Of a DNA stretch of 64,000 nucleotides, positions 44,171-55,894 are shown one piece after another. This DNA is from Hymenopus coronatus (lineage: Eukaryota > Arthropoda > Insecta > Mantodea > Hymenopodidae). A program made the position numbers and the translations under genes. How positions within the stretch are numbered: position 1 is the stretch's first letter; each line of letters opens with the position of its first letter. Below the pieces are notes generated by a model. It saw only the letters and a program-made list of their open reading frames with translations, did no database searches and was not told the DNA's origin. The DNA is taken from assembly GCA_030762935.1 (NCBI GenBank), contig CM060900.1:390226632-390290631 (forward strand), written 5' to 3'.

Positions 44171-45496
44171 GAGGTACGTCCAGAAAGTAAGTTCCGTTTG
44201 GTAATAAAATTAAATTGTGTACAGATACAGAATAATTATTTATTGCACAAATTCTACAACTCTTAAACTACTTTTCCACATAACTGCCGAAATGTTGCAG
44301 GCATTTGTCATAGCGTGGTACAAGTTTTTGTATGCCTTCTTCATAGAAGTTTGCCGCCTGTGTCTCCAAAAAGTTGGAAACATTTTCTTTCAGCTCTTCG
44401 TCATTGTTGAAGTGTTGACCGCCAAGGAAAGACTTGAGATGTAAGAACAGATGAAAATCGCTAGGAGCGAAGTCAGGGCTGAACGGAGGATAGTCAAACA
44501 GTCCCAGCCAAGTCCCTGTTGTAGGTTTTTCATCACATTTGCAGTGTGTGGTCGTGCGTTGTCGTGAATAAAAGCAACACCTTTTGACAGCAATCCTCGG
44601 CGCTTATTCTGTATTGCGCGGCGCAATTTCCTAAGTGTCTCGCAATAAACATCTGCTTTGATTGTTTGACCACGCGGTAACAAATCAATGAGTAAGATGC
44701 CTTTCCAGTTCCAGAACACTGTCCACATCATTTTTCAAGGTGTCAAGATTTGTTTCGGCTTAACCTTTGCTGGGGATGAAGTGTGCCTCCATTCCATTGA
44801 TTGCCGCTTACTATCAGGGGTGTCGTAAGAAACCCAAGTCTCATCTCCTGTGATTATCTGTGTCAGAAATTCTTCGCCGTCTTCATCACAACGGGTTAAA
44901 AACTGAAGTACACTACCCATCCGTTTGTTTTGTGTTGCTCAGTAAGAATCTTTGGTACCCAACGTGAGCAAAGTTTACGAAATTTCAGTTTTTCGTAACA
45001 ATTTCATGAATTAGTGATCGTGAGCGTTGGGGAAATTCCATAGCGAGAGCACTAATTGTAAACTTGCGGTTTTCTTGGATCTTGTCATCAATCGCGTGAA
45101 CCAGTTCTTCTGTAACCAAAGATGGACGCCCACTTCGTTCTTCATCGTGCACTTCACTACGTCCTTCATTGAACTGTCGGACCCATCTTCTCACCATTGA
45201 ATCACTCGTCGCATTTTGTCCGTAAAATTCGCAATTTTGCCGATAAATTTCAATTGGTTTCACTTTCCTAGCATTCAGAAAACGAATCACAGATCTGATT
45301 TCACAAGCGGCGGGATTTTCAATCAACGCCGACATTGTAAACAAGCGTAACAAAGCGTATGTGGCTGACAGCGATCTCAAAATGGCGCACGTGTCTTCTC
45401 CTTGATATAGAGTGCCTACCGCGCGTGTGCGGAACTGCGATCGCAGCGCTGCAGTGGAGATAATTGAAACGGAACTTACTTTCTGGACGTACCTCG
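44171..45496 (-). mobile_element. mariner element with both terminal inverted repeats
   Basis: About 1.3 kb. GAGGTACGTCCAGAAAGTAA begins the left terminal repeat (44171-44199), and the right repeat (45467-45495) is its exact reverse complement over 29 bp. A TA dinucleotide flanks each end (44169-44170 and 45497-45498). The right end has one extra base before the TA, so the left terminus has probably lost one base. Moves by cut-and-paste into TA. The near-identical terminal repeats contrast with the broken transposase. Confidence 0.93.
44390..45335 (-). pseudogene. mariner transposase, multiply broken
   Basis: The likely start ATG is at 45335 (MSALIENPAACEIRSVI). The N-terminal paired-type helix-turn-helix follows: NARKVKPIEIYRQNCEFYG, WVRQFNEGRSEVHDEERSGR and the ERSGRPS linker. 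The DD34D catalytic domain is recognisable: GDETWVSY (first Asp), IHDNARPHTA (second Asp) and, only in a shifted frame, SPDFAPSDFHL (third Asp). The breaks are frame changes near 44990 and 44925, an in-frame stop at 44735-44737, and a frame change near 44490. No functional enzyme can be made. The terminal repeats remain, so it could only move with enzyme supplied in trans. Confidence 0.92.
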
Positions 45497-45499
45497 TAT

Positions 45500-46535
45500 T
45501 AGGTAGTGAGACAGTTCATTATTGACGCAGTAATTAATAATGGTGAAATATTAATAAGTATTGTCAAACACGTTGTCAAAATGTAAAATTGTAAAATCTT
45601 GAATATAACGTAAACCTGGATGCCCATTCGCCCCAGGGGTGGTGACGACACATTGTCGGACATATGATCTGGCTAAACAAAGCATGGGTACACTTCCCCT
45701 CAGAGGAGTGTGCTGGAGCCAGTTTGGGAGTCGAAGTTGAAAGTTGCATAGAGCAGATGTTGGTGTTACGCGAAGAGACATGAGAACTTAAAAGAATTTG
45801 TGAAGTGTCCCTGTAATCACGACAACCCGAGTGTAATCGTTGTTTCACGAATAGCAATACGTTATCCAAGGCACTCACTCCCTGTAATTTAGAAACTTCG
45901 TCGAGAAACAAGCAATTTATACATTCGATATACAGTTTGTGGCGTCCTTCCTATAGTTCTTTCTTTCCTTTTTTTTTTTCTTGCTTCAATATATAGTTGG
46001 TGCAAACGCCGGTGTGAGAAGTTACTGAAAGCAATAAACATATATAATAAAAGGTACATCTACATGGTACTTTTGTAATATCCCACTCCCTGAGAAAAAC
46101 CAGAAGAGTGCTCATTGCTCGCGAGGGCCATGGCTGTGGAAATATGACTAATTAATAAGTAACAACTGTGGAACTACCCTATTAAATGGCACACATAAAA
46201 GCAATAATAAAAACTATTAAACTAACAACCCTTATTTACGTCATAACTCTGACATAAGTGTACACTAAATATCATTGGAAAAAGCCTTTCTTTTTTCAGA
46301 TTCGTACAAATGTAATTAAATGGGTTATGTTTGCTACTTTTAGCCTTAAATGGGCTGTAACATCTGATCATTTCAAAAAATGAACTAATGCAAGGATTTT
46401 TACAAAGGTATTTACTACGAAATAGGGATTGATGTTTCAACAACTTTTCGCCTCGTTTTCTCATGCTCAAAAAATACCATCACCCAAAACAAGAAGATCC
46501 TTAAAATAAATTTAAATTCACCATCAAGTTCATCG
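45500..46535. other. Intergenic DNA, nothing recognised
   Basis: Overlapping minus-strand frames at 45551-45911 lack motifs. Confidence 0.35.
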
Positions 46536-46539
46536 TCAC

Positions 46540-46620
46540 GGTTGGCCAAATTTATTAAGACACGGACTCGTGAATGGGACATCGCAGGTTCAAATCCTGA
46601 ACTACACTACACTCTAGATA
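46540..46620 (+). repeat. tRNA-like SINE head, unassigned
   Basis: TTGGCCAAATTTATTAAGAC then TCGCAGGTTCAAATCCTGAA gives a good B box and a weaker A box. The following body is not shared with another copy in the window. Confidence 0.4.
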
Positions 46621-46794
46621 TGACTCCAATGTTGCGTGTTGCCTGACACCATTCTTTCAGCTGATTCTGCTCACACATGTATTTTATCTTCTTTACCATG
46701 TACTTTGAAGTCTTTTACCGTTTCTCTGCTGCCAGCTGTTCTAGTGATAAACTGTTAAGTTGCCGTGATTCTCTAAAACACTATACGGCATATC

Positions 46795-47150
46795 CCTTTG
46801 CAATCACCACCAAGTAGGTGGTGAGCCTAGTTTGGTTATTAAGAGCTACCGACTTTCGATAACACTTTGTATATTATAACAATTCTAAGCAGAAGACGCA
46901 GTAGAACTGCATATTCTAAATACACGCTATTTTATTCATCAAAGCTCCGTCTACCTCAACAAAGTCCCTGCGTTCTACATTACTAAATCTTAAGCCTTTT
47001 CACTCTTTTCCTTGATAAATTCTAAGCATTCTCTTTTCTTTCTAATTCTGAAATATGTCTATATGCATTTTCAAACGTTCTCTTGATTTCTGAACGCACT
47101 GAACTCTCATAAACTGGACCTTTAATAAATGATTTTTCTGTGGATTGAAT
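46795..47150 (+). repeat. Stem-loop repeat, copy C
   Basis: Opens with a perfect 7-bp hairpin (CACCACC-AAGTA-GGTGGTG, 46805-46823), immediately followed by AGCC. The AAGCAGAAGACGCAGTAGAA and TACACGCTATTTTATTCATC blocks correspond to copies A and B. The hairpin occupies the same position as in the other copies but with a different stem sequence. Confidence 0.5.
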
Positions 47151-47154
47151 TCGC

Positions 47155-48620
47155 CGAAATGACCCTCGCTGCTCGCTACTCTTACTTCAAACCATTCATT
47201 TCATCCCAGCTTAATATACCTGCTAATGGCTCCCAGCTAAACATAATTATAATTCCAGCTTTTTATATTAAGTATGGATTTTAATACATAGAAATTATTT
47301 ATGTCTATTAGTTCTATCTAATAAATAATTATTCATTTAGTAAGGATATTATTTCAGTATCAACCTTGTAGATAGATAAAATATCTCATTGCACCCCAAA
47401 GTGCAGTGCCGTGGTTTCAACTGAAATACATTTTGAGGCTCCTATATCCACAAAAAATTATTCTTTAACAAAGCTGTGTATGTTTTAAAATAATAACGAA
47501 AATTTGGGTAAATAACAAACTTGCCATTTTAGCTCAGCACCTGCGAAAGGTAGCATGAACATTTAAAAGAAAATCCTCCTATACATATAAATGTTTTGGT
47601 AGTTTTTGATTTTCTAAAAATTGTTGTAACGAATTGTGATTAAAATAAGATATATTTAAGATCTTCACCTGATAAACAGATGTAATTTAATGTACATCTA
47701 AATACTTTGGGAATATCCTGTGAAGTCCTCTCTATTCAAGGAGAATTTTGAATAATTTTATACAACTGATAAGCCATAAAACATAATTCTCTAAAACACA
47801 CTCTATTCCAAATAAGTGCGATTGTGACTTCCCTCATTTGCAAGATATTCTTTTGTTACTGGTTTGAATTGTTCAATATTTTTGCGACTTCTCAGTGATA
47901 TTCACTAGTTTATGTCATCGATATAGTACAACATTTCAAGCGAATAGCGTCACGCTTTTATGCATTTGACTAGAGCTTCGGTTTCCTAAATCCACCTTTA
48001 CCCACAAAGAAACTAATACAACAATTTCTGCAAACGCATATATTGATTATAAAGAATAGATAGAATAAACCGCTATAAGAAGAGTTTGTAGAAAGGGGTA
48101 GAAAAAGTCATGTGAATATAGCGCATCACGTGTTTATGATTGCTATCTCACTAATTAACATCCACAATATTGAGATGACTACCTTGAAGATTCACGTTGA
48201 GTGCATTCCAGTACATCAAAATGTCAGGCAAGTGGCACTGCGTCACACAACAAAGAGAAGTCATTTAACTGATCACAAGGATGTTTTGATGATACAGAAT
48301 AGCTGTACTTCATCGCTATAAGTATCGCTGAAAAGATTTTCGTCGGGATAACCAACGCACTTCCGTATGCAACAATAATTTGCTTTGATTCTCTTTACGT
48401 CACCTTAGGACGTTCTGGTATTGAAGGGTCGAGGCCCCTCTTAAGCTATGAACTATTTTCTTCAGTGATTGTGGCAATTATTTTGTATCCAAGGTTTCTT
48501 GGTGAATAAGCCTATAAGCCTTCACATATACAGATGGCAGTGGGTTGTAAAATCTTTCAAAAACCCCGAAAACTCTAACCTGGAGGTCAAACTCTCACTT
48601 TGTAGCATGCTTTCCAGTCA
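47155..48620. other. AT-rich DNA, nothing firm
   Basis: No coding motif. The AAAAAGTCATGTGAATATAG stretch at 48100-48150 resembles 40720-40770 weakly. Confidence 0.35.
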
Positions 48621-48639
48621 AATATTGTAAAATATATAA

Positions 48640-50622
48640 CCAGAAGGAAAATAACATCTGGATTACAACAGGCAATAAAACTTCTTGCAAACATAAGCGA
48701 AAATTATACCAAGAATTGAAACATAATAAGACCCCACACTTAGAATGTCACTACAAAAAGTACTGTAAAATTCTAAAAGAAACAATAAAAGCTGCTAAAG
48801 TATTGCATTATAATAAAGAGATATCCAATTCTGATAATAAAATAAAAACTATCTGGAATATAATAAAAAGGGAAACAGGTAAGAGCTCTCAAGAAAGCCC
48901 CTCAATTGCACTGAATTCCGGTAATTAAAAAATTGATGATCCTCAAAACGTTGCAGATATTTTCAACAATTTCTTTTTGAATGTGACAGACAAATTAAAA
49001 ATAAACTATGGATGTAAAGAATCAGCAATAAAATTTTTGAAAGCTTCTTTTGTAAACAAAGTGCCTGAATTTAAAGTAAAAATGACTACACAGTTTGGAA
49101 CAAAAATATAATAAATTTGCTCAAGACCAAAAATTCCTCTGGATATGCCTGAAATATCAAGTAAAATCCTAAAAGCATGTTCTGACATAGTATGCATTCC
49201 CCTTAGCTATTTATGTAACGAATCACTAAAGAGTGGAATATTTCCTGACAGAATGAAGTACTCCATTGTCAAACCACTTTTTAAAAAAGAAAAACAAGAT
49301 AATATATCAAATTATAGACCTATATCTCTCTTGTCTGTTTTCTCAAAAGTATTTGAGAAAGTAATGTTCAATAGGCTCTATAATTACTTGGAAAAGAACA
49401 ACTTATTTGCCAAAGAACAGTTTGGCTTTAGAAAAGGAGTAGCGACAGATAATGCAACCTACAAGCTCACACATAGTGTTAACAGCGTTAAATGAAAAGG
49501 AACATGTCGGTGGAATCTTTTGTGACCTAGCGAAGTCTTTGACTGTGTGAATCATGAGATTCTGATAGCTAAACTAAATGTCTATGGAATAAAGAATAAC
49601 ATATTAGATTGGTTCATTTCATACCTAGAGAAGAGAAAACAAAGGGTCGAAATTAATAACTCCAATGGGTATCAAAATAGTGCCTCAGAATGGAAATCAG
49701 TAAAACATGGTGTTCCCCAGGGATCAATCTTAGGGCCTCTTTTGTTCTTGGTTTACATAAATGACCTCCCATTATACATTAACAGTTTTGCAAGTATTTG
49801 TTTATTCGCAGATGACACTAGTGTTCTAGTAACAAGTAAAGATTTCAATGAATGTGTAGTTAAATTAAACTATGTTCTAAATTGTATGTCAAATTGGTTC
49901 AAAGCAAACAAACTCTCAGTAAACCTTGAAAAAAAAAAACAATTAAATTTATAACTACTCGCTCACCACAAACGCACATAGAAATAGGAATTAATGATAC
50001 ATTGTTAGAACAGCTAAATGAAGTCAAATTTCTTGGCCTTCAGGTAGATAAGCATTTGGACTGGAAGTCACATATTAGCTACATCACACCTAAACTTAGC
50101 TCAGCATGTTATGCTCTTCGTGCGCTGGTTAAATTTCACTCAATCGATACACTTAAGTTGATGTATTTTGCCTACTTTAACTCCATCATCGAGTATGGAA
50201 TTACTGGGGTAATTCAGTAGGTATTCCGGATGCAGAAGAAAGCTATACGAATAATCTGTAATGCTTATAGCAGACAGTCATGCAAAGAACTATTTAAAAC
50301 ATTGGGCATCCTCACCTTACCTTGTGTTTATATATTATCCATTTTAAAATTCTATGCAGTTAATCGACATTGTTATAAAACTAACATAGAAATTCATAAC
50401 ATTAATACTAGACAAAAGGGATTGATTCATCGTCCCAATGCCAATCTTCGTTGCTTTCAGAAATGTGTATATTATGAAACAATCAAGACATTTAATGCTC
50501 TCCCCAGTAATCTCAAAGAAAATGTTGGCAATTTCAGGGCTTTTAAGGCCTCTCTTAAGGAGTACCTTTGCAATGAATCATTTTACTCTGTAGATGAATA
50601 TTTAAGTGACAAATCTGTCTGA
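48640..50622 (+). pseudogene. LINE reverse transcriptase remnant
   Basis: Fragments in order: WITTGNKTSCK (about 48655), the linker TIWNIIKRETGK, NNFFLNVTDKLK, then the RT: EISSKILKACSDIV, YSIVKPLFKKE, NYRPISLLSVFSKVFEKVM, KEQFGFRKGVATDNATYKL, HGVPQGSILGPLLFLVYIND (about 49710-49770) and the catalytic LFADDTSVLV (about 49803-49832). Thumb and C-terminal parts follow (EVKFLGLQVDKHLDWKSHI; MQKKAIRIICNA). Stops are at 48926-48928 and 49109-49114. The frame shifts near 49475 and returns near 49533, shifts at the A-run near 49930, and changes again around 50200-50225. The catalytic box is intact but no functional protein is possible. Confidence 0.88.
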
Positions 50623-50744
50623 CAATACCATTAATCATCATTGTATTTATAAGTATTACAATGTATGGCATTTTGTGTATATAAGTGTGTGTGTTTTATA
50701 TTAAAATTAAACTGATTTATACTTTGACTGCACGAATGTGCCAA

Positions 50745-50771
50745 TTTTTTTTTTTTTTTTTTTTTTTTTTT
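50745..50771. repeat. Poly(T) tract
   Basis: 27 consecutive T in the LINE 3' UTR. Confidence 0.97.
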
Positions 50772-51253
50772 AGTATTTAGCAATGACACAAGGTTTTTAA
50801 AGCCTGATGTTTTGATATTTTACACTCTAGTACACAATTGTAAATCTTTGCATTGTAAATTCTATAACATATTTGTAAATATGTATTGTAATTTGTTGAC
50901 ATTTATGAAGAGTACATAATACAATAATCATGTTTTAGTTTATATAATTACTACTAGTAACTATTACATCGATAATTTGAAAACTATCATCTGACGTAGT
51001 ATTAGTTTTACATATACTGAAATTATGTTTATTTATTTATACATTTTAACACTATATTTTGATACTCTTTGTTTATATGTGCATGCAAAAAAAAAAAAAA
51101 AAGAAGTATTGTGTTGTTTTTGTAACCTATGCTTTTAGCACTAGAGCTTTATACATTTATTTTTCATAGTATATAGTATATAAACATATGTATACGCCTT
51201 GACAAGTTCTATGTTCAGTGGCTTTCTGGCCTAAACGAACCTACAGAATGCGT

Positions 51254-51273
51254 TCTAATCTAATCTAATCTAA
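51254..51273 (+). repeat. (TCTAA)n 3' terminus of the LINE
   Basis: Four TCTAA units form the 3' end. Short tandem 3' ends of this kind, rather than poly(A), are typical of CR1/L2-like elements. Confidence 0.8.
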
Positions 51274-51484
51274 AGAAGCATTTCATATTACGAGGTACCC
51301 TCGCCAGTACCTTGAAAGTTATAAATTATGACATGCAACTAACATTAGACCACCCAGGTTTCCAGTGACCACATATGGAAAGCAATGTCGTAAAGCATCG
51401 ACGCTCCGTTAATCCTGAATAGATATCAGCTTTATCGGGAGTGTATTCACTGCCAGATGCTTTAGATTTAAGCGTCACCATGTA

Positions 51485-51985
51485 TTTGATTGATTATTTC
51501 CGTTTTTAATGACATCTAAGGGCTTAACGCCTGATGCATAAGGCACCACAGACAGTGGGCACTGATGATGGATGAAATGAAATTAGTGAGGAAATTTTTG
51601 GAAGGAAACGTTACGAGCCTAAGTTTAGGACTAATCTATAATTTGCTAGCTATGAGGCCTGAGGAAAATTTGAAAAACCCTGCAGTGAGGAAGGATGGTA
51701 ATTGCAGGATTTTCTCAGCACACTTCCTCTTCACTAGCCCATAATTCAAGTATTTTGGCTATAAGTGTCGCTACAGGTGGTAGTCACTAATACATTAATT
51801 GAAATTCCATATTTGGGTAAGAAACACTCGAGACAATAAGTTTATGCTTCTGTCAGTTATAAATGTTTAGGAAAACCTAGAAAAAGCTCAAGTCGGTGAG
51901 GATAATCCGGATGTGATTTGAACCACGGACCTCCCCCTCTTGAGTGTATGCCCAAAAGATTTCGGTCACTATACAACCGTGAACT
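51485..51985 (-). mobile_element. SINE with tRNA head and a SINE-2-like 3' tail
   Basis: On the minus strand a tRNA-like head carries a B box (CGTGGTTCAAATCACATCCG). The body follows (CTCACCGACTTGAGCTTTTT, CTAGGTTTTCCTAAAC). The end (51490-51570) is CATCATCAGTGCCCACTGTC, TGTGGTGCCTTATGCATCAG, GCGTTAAGCCCTTAGATGTC. This tail matches the tail of SINE-2 while the body does not. Confidence 0.65.
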
Positions 51986-51989
51986 CTCC

Positions 51990-53225
51990 AATCCGTTGTA
52001 CTGCATCGTTTTACAGAAACAGTAGGGTAGTGGGTATTAGGTCGAAGAAATGAACCCGTGCATGTAACTGCCCTAGAAAGTCGGTAGAGGGTAGGTGAAG
52101 GGAAGGCAGAGAGTGACGCACGTCAACATACACGTCACGAAATATCCCCTTTGTTATTCTTTCAGTTTCCATCAGAGCAATTATTATGGCGGTTCAGGCT
52201 TAACACGAAGGGAAGATAAGCACTTTGTACTTTTATTGCCGGCACAAGCGTACTTGAACTTCTGCACGAGGATGGGCAGCATACCAGCTGTTGAGGTTTA
52301 TTCTCTCTTTCTTCCCCGCCAGTTTTAATCCTCTTTGCATTTTCATCGTGGTTCCCATACATTTCTTCCATAGTTTTACATTTTGGTATCAAAATGTGCG
52401 CTTTAAAGTGTAAAACATGAACTTTTATTTGCCTTTTTTAACAAAATGTTGCATCGTATAAGAATTCTGATATCAATTAATCTAACATAATTAGATTAAA
52501 TCGGTTTATTACAGTACATATTAGTTTTAGCACACTAAGCGCATAAGTAAACAGCCGTCTCTTCATTTCTAGAACTGACATTATTTTTAGAATATTTTAC
52601 TCTTATCAGTGTAGTGCCGCATTCTTCCGAAATATGCCAGGAAATTGTAAACGTTCATGTTATAAGTGCGTGTAGAAAATCATATGTATAAGGATTTCTA
52701 TATATATATGGAAATACCTATTTTTCAGCATATTATGTTGAGCAGTAATTGATTGCTGTATCAGATAATAGGGATACATTTTATCACGCTGATCGTGGCT
52801 GACAACATGACACAGGCTAGGCTGCTCTAGAAACAACTGGGTGTTATAGTCTGAACAATGATGTGGAAGCATAAAACGTTTATTGAATGTCGGTGTAATT
52901 TTACTTTAGCGAATACATTGTGAGTAATAATCAGTGCCATGTGTTAGAGGAAACATATTTTAAGATGCGATTACATTGGAGTGATGCTATTTTTTATAAA
53001 TGTCATATTATAATTCCTTTAAGACTGTACTAATATAGTGTTTTCTAGCACATTGTTAGAAGCAGAGAGCCATTAGTTTATCTTTGTTTTCATAATTTTT
53101 ATGTGGAGCAGGTTCCACCACTATATCACGTTTGCTAAATTTCATTTTTCGTTTAGTGTATGTTTGAAGCGTGTACTAAGATGCTCTGATCCATAATCTA
53201 CAGTACTTTTTTGTACACACAGATA
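51990..53225. other. Intergenic DNA, nothing recognised
   Basis: 52085-52400 is somewhat GC-richer, with overlapping open frames on both strands (52095-52328 plus, 52162-52392 minus) that show no domain. Confidence 0.35.
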
Positions 53226-53232
53226 TACGAAA

Positions 53233-53325
53233 ATGCCTCGACATTGTAGTGTGTTTGGATATCAAATTACGACACAGAAGCTGACAGAGTTAATGTTCAC
53301 TGCCCAAAAACAAAAGTTATCGTAA
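53233..53325 (+). pseudogene. THAP-type zinc-finger fragment, N-terminal half
   Basis: ATG at 53233 opens MPRHCSVFGYQ, matching the MPxxCxVxGC start of THAP domains, with the second zinc Cys replaced by Tyr. After a one-base frame change the sequence continues NYDTEADRVNVHCPK, matching the N-Y-D-T...V.V..FPK block. The C-terminal half (C-S-x-H-F) was not found downstream. This is the opposite half of the domain from the fragment at 15.8 kb, so the two cannot be pieces of one local gene. It may be a first exon of a retired THAP gene or P-type transposase. Confidence 0.6.
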
Positions 53326-53329
53326 AGGT

Positions 53330-55360
53330 TTTAAAAATGTATACCTGATATGTTAGAATTTGTATTTATATTGTAAATATAATTTTCAACTGTGTCTGCT
53401 TTATATTTTTGCCGTTTATTATTTGAAAAACAGTAGAGATCTGTTATAATAGCTGCTAATATATCTCATTTAAAATGTGGCACAAACTGCATTATACACT
53501 ACGGAGCGCCAAGAAGCCATGATGTCCTAATTAAATGAAATTATATATAAAAGCTTCCATAAATTATTTAATCATAATCTAGCCTACGGTGACTCAGAAG
53601 TATGTATATTATACATAAAACTCTAACTTAATATCTCCTGAAAGAGAAGTCTAAGCTTATATAAAAGCAATCCCTAACCTATTTTTCAGTGCTACGCCCG
53701 AGATTTCAATAGAGTTATTTCACAATAAACGCCAAAGTTTGCGAAAATGTTAGTGGCATCACAATTTGACACAAAATAATTAAATGGATACCGCACGTTT
53801 TGAAGGAATACCTCGATAGCAAAACGTAGTATTATGTGACGTTGAAAGCTCATTTTCCAACTGTGAAGAGTGTCTGTCATGGCTGACGAGATAGACAGGT
53901 TATGCCACGAATTCGGTCTTCCTGTGATGTCAATACATTTTGTAGATACGTAATAAATATTAGTCAATGGAACATTTTAGTGTAGGTTTTGTTGGATGCA
54001 TTTTACGATGCTAGTGAAGACCTAGCTCAATAACAATGAATACGATTCCCTTGTTAAGCTTTTGATAACAAGCATCACCAGAGTAAGAAACTTTACAAAT
54101 TATGTTTTTTCAGAATTTCATTGGTCGTGCGTCCGTCAACGGTGAATTTTGTAAAGGTCTGTGGTTGTTCAAAAAAAAAAAAAAAAAAAAAATTGTTGAA
54201 GCTGGGTTATATTCGTATGACTTGGAGTAACAAGTAACCCGCCGTTTGGTTACTCAAAGATGAACCTATTGTTACTTATTTTACCCTTCATGAAGTACTT
54301 CCATGAAAATAGGCGCTTAATTCTTCGACAATACTGGACATGTCGCAGCTATTTCTTTGGAGTATCCAAGGACTGTGAAAGATGAATGTAGCATCAGCAC
54401 CAGCACCAGCATCAGCAGCAGTAGTAGTAGTAGTAGTAGTAGTAGTGGGGGTGGTCGTAGTAGTAATAATAATAGTAATGTGCTGAACTTATAACATGTT
54501 TTGCATAGAGTTAGTTGTAACACAACATGATTCCTTACTACAACGCAATCATTTTACAGAAACTTCAACCGTCATTTTGTGCACAGCAGTGAAACAGTTC
54601 TACTGGCGCAGCTAATAATGTCGCCGCATGGCTGTGAAGTCTGAACACCGTGCACGTAACTAAAATACCCTCTTTACAGTTGTGATTTAAAATAGCATCA
54701 GTATTTTTTTCTACTTTCGGGAATATGGTCACAATAACAGTTGTTAATGTAAGCCTCATGTATCATATTTTAAATGCATACTAAAAAGGCTTTTTTTCAG
54801 CTGTTTTGCGCTCATCTAGTATAACCAAACAACATGACCAAAAAATGCATATAGTCGTATGCATTTGAAAACTTAAACATAGAGAGAATGAGAGTGAGGT
54901 TCCGACTTTAAAATGGCTGCACATCAGCTGAATGTGGCAGATGTTTTACTTATAGTCTATGTCGCGTTTTCTGTATTATAGAAAAGTATATAAAGGACTA
55001 AGCCACCGTCTTTTCCAAGAGCTAGAAAACAAGTTTCAGTCTGTATGAAAACGTGGATCAAGTGAACTGCCAGTTGTGGTTGAAGCGGTATCAAGTTTCC
55101 CTGCATTTGTTTCTCCGTCAGACAATAGGAACTAGCCCGGCCGGTTACTGCTTGTTCCCCACACATGTCAATACTTGCTCCAGCAAGTGCCCAGAGGTAA
55201 CTGTTCGTGTTTTAACTTGAAGAGCTACTGCAAGAAATCGCATCAGAGTATTACAAACACGTATCGCTGATCATTCATTCGTTTCTATATGGTCAACCTA
55301 GTCCTCAAGTTACACCTTTAGAAAGGGGGGTATTTAAATTTCTTAGGAGGAATGAGAGTT
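53330..55360. other. Intergenic DNA with simple repeats
   Basis: A poly(A) run lies at about 54171-54191. An AGCACC/CAG/TAG triplet tract lies at 54393-54476. No coding motif. Confidence 0.4.
54393..54476. repeat. CAG/TAG triplet repeat
   Basis: CACCAG and CAGCAG units pass into about ten TAG units. The Leu-rich open frame on the minus strand is an artefact. Confidence 0.9.
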
Positions 55361-55374
55361 AGACATCGACAGGG

Positions 55375-55890
55375 CCCCATGACACTGGGCCAGGGAGGGA
55401 GTGATGAACTGAACGGAGAAATCGAAGGGCGACCAGTTGCGGATGACAACTAGCGCAAGAATGGACGGGGTCCCTAATGGCTACCGTTGTAACGCCTACG
55501 ACGCCGCCCTAGAACCTGCTCTCAGACCCCGAGCCTCCCGATTGGCCCCCTTGGGGAGACCCAATCCCAAGGCCCGGTTCCGACCGGGTGTTCCCGAAAA
55601 CGACGCAAAGACAACCATTTCACAATGCGCAATCTACCATCTAGACGCAATCCGCTGAACACCGTCGCTTGGTCCTTCAATTCTGAAAGGGAAATGACGA
55701 GGAAATGATGGGGACATGAAATAGTGGACAGGAAATTTCGGACATGTAATTAACCTACCAGCATTCGCCTGTAGACTCGGGGAACCCCCCAAAAACACCC
55801 ATGAGTCAGGTAGGCCGGCCACGGGGATCGAGCGCGCGACCTCACGAATGCCAGCCTCAGATGAAACTGCCTGAGCCAACCCGCTCAGTT
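55375..55890 (-). mobile_element. SINE-4 copy, long form
   Basis: The minus strand begins GAGCGGGTTGGCTCAGGCAG (A-box region), with CGCGCGCTCGATCCCCGTGG as B box, then the body with CCCATGAGTGTTTTTGGGGG-like order as in the 25-kb copy. The GC-rich distal part (55375-55640) ends near a TGCGCTAGTTGTC word also found near the tail of 25068-25390. Two overlapping open frames are spurious. Confidence 0.65.
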
Positions 55891-55894
55891 CTTA

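Larger units (their letters stand above)
48625..51273 (+). mobile_element. 5'-truncated Jockey/CR1-type LINE
   Basis: Begins inside ORF2, just before the WITTG block that links endonuclease and reverse transcriptase, so the endonuclease and ORF1 are absent. Coding remains run to 50622. A 3' UTR of about 650 bp follows, containing a 27-nt T-run (50745-50771) and an A-run near 51087. The element ends in TCTAA repeats (51254-51273). No clear target duplication was found. It is the second-best preserved LINE here but carries several lesions. Confidence 0.85.

Noticed and set aside
51254..51273. TCTAA repeats as telomeric sequence
   Set aside because: Only four units, placed at the exact 3' end of a LINE. 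They are not the insect TTAGG repeat.
55437..55879. Two GC-rich open frames that look protein-like
   Set aside because: They fall within the SINE-4 copy, and the tRNA-like head and shared body explain the sequence.
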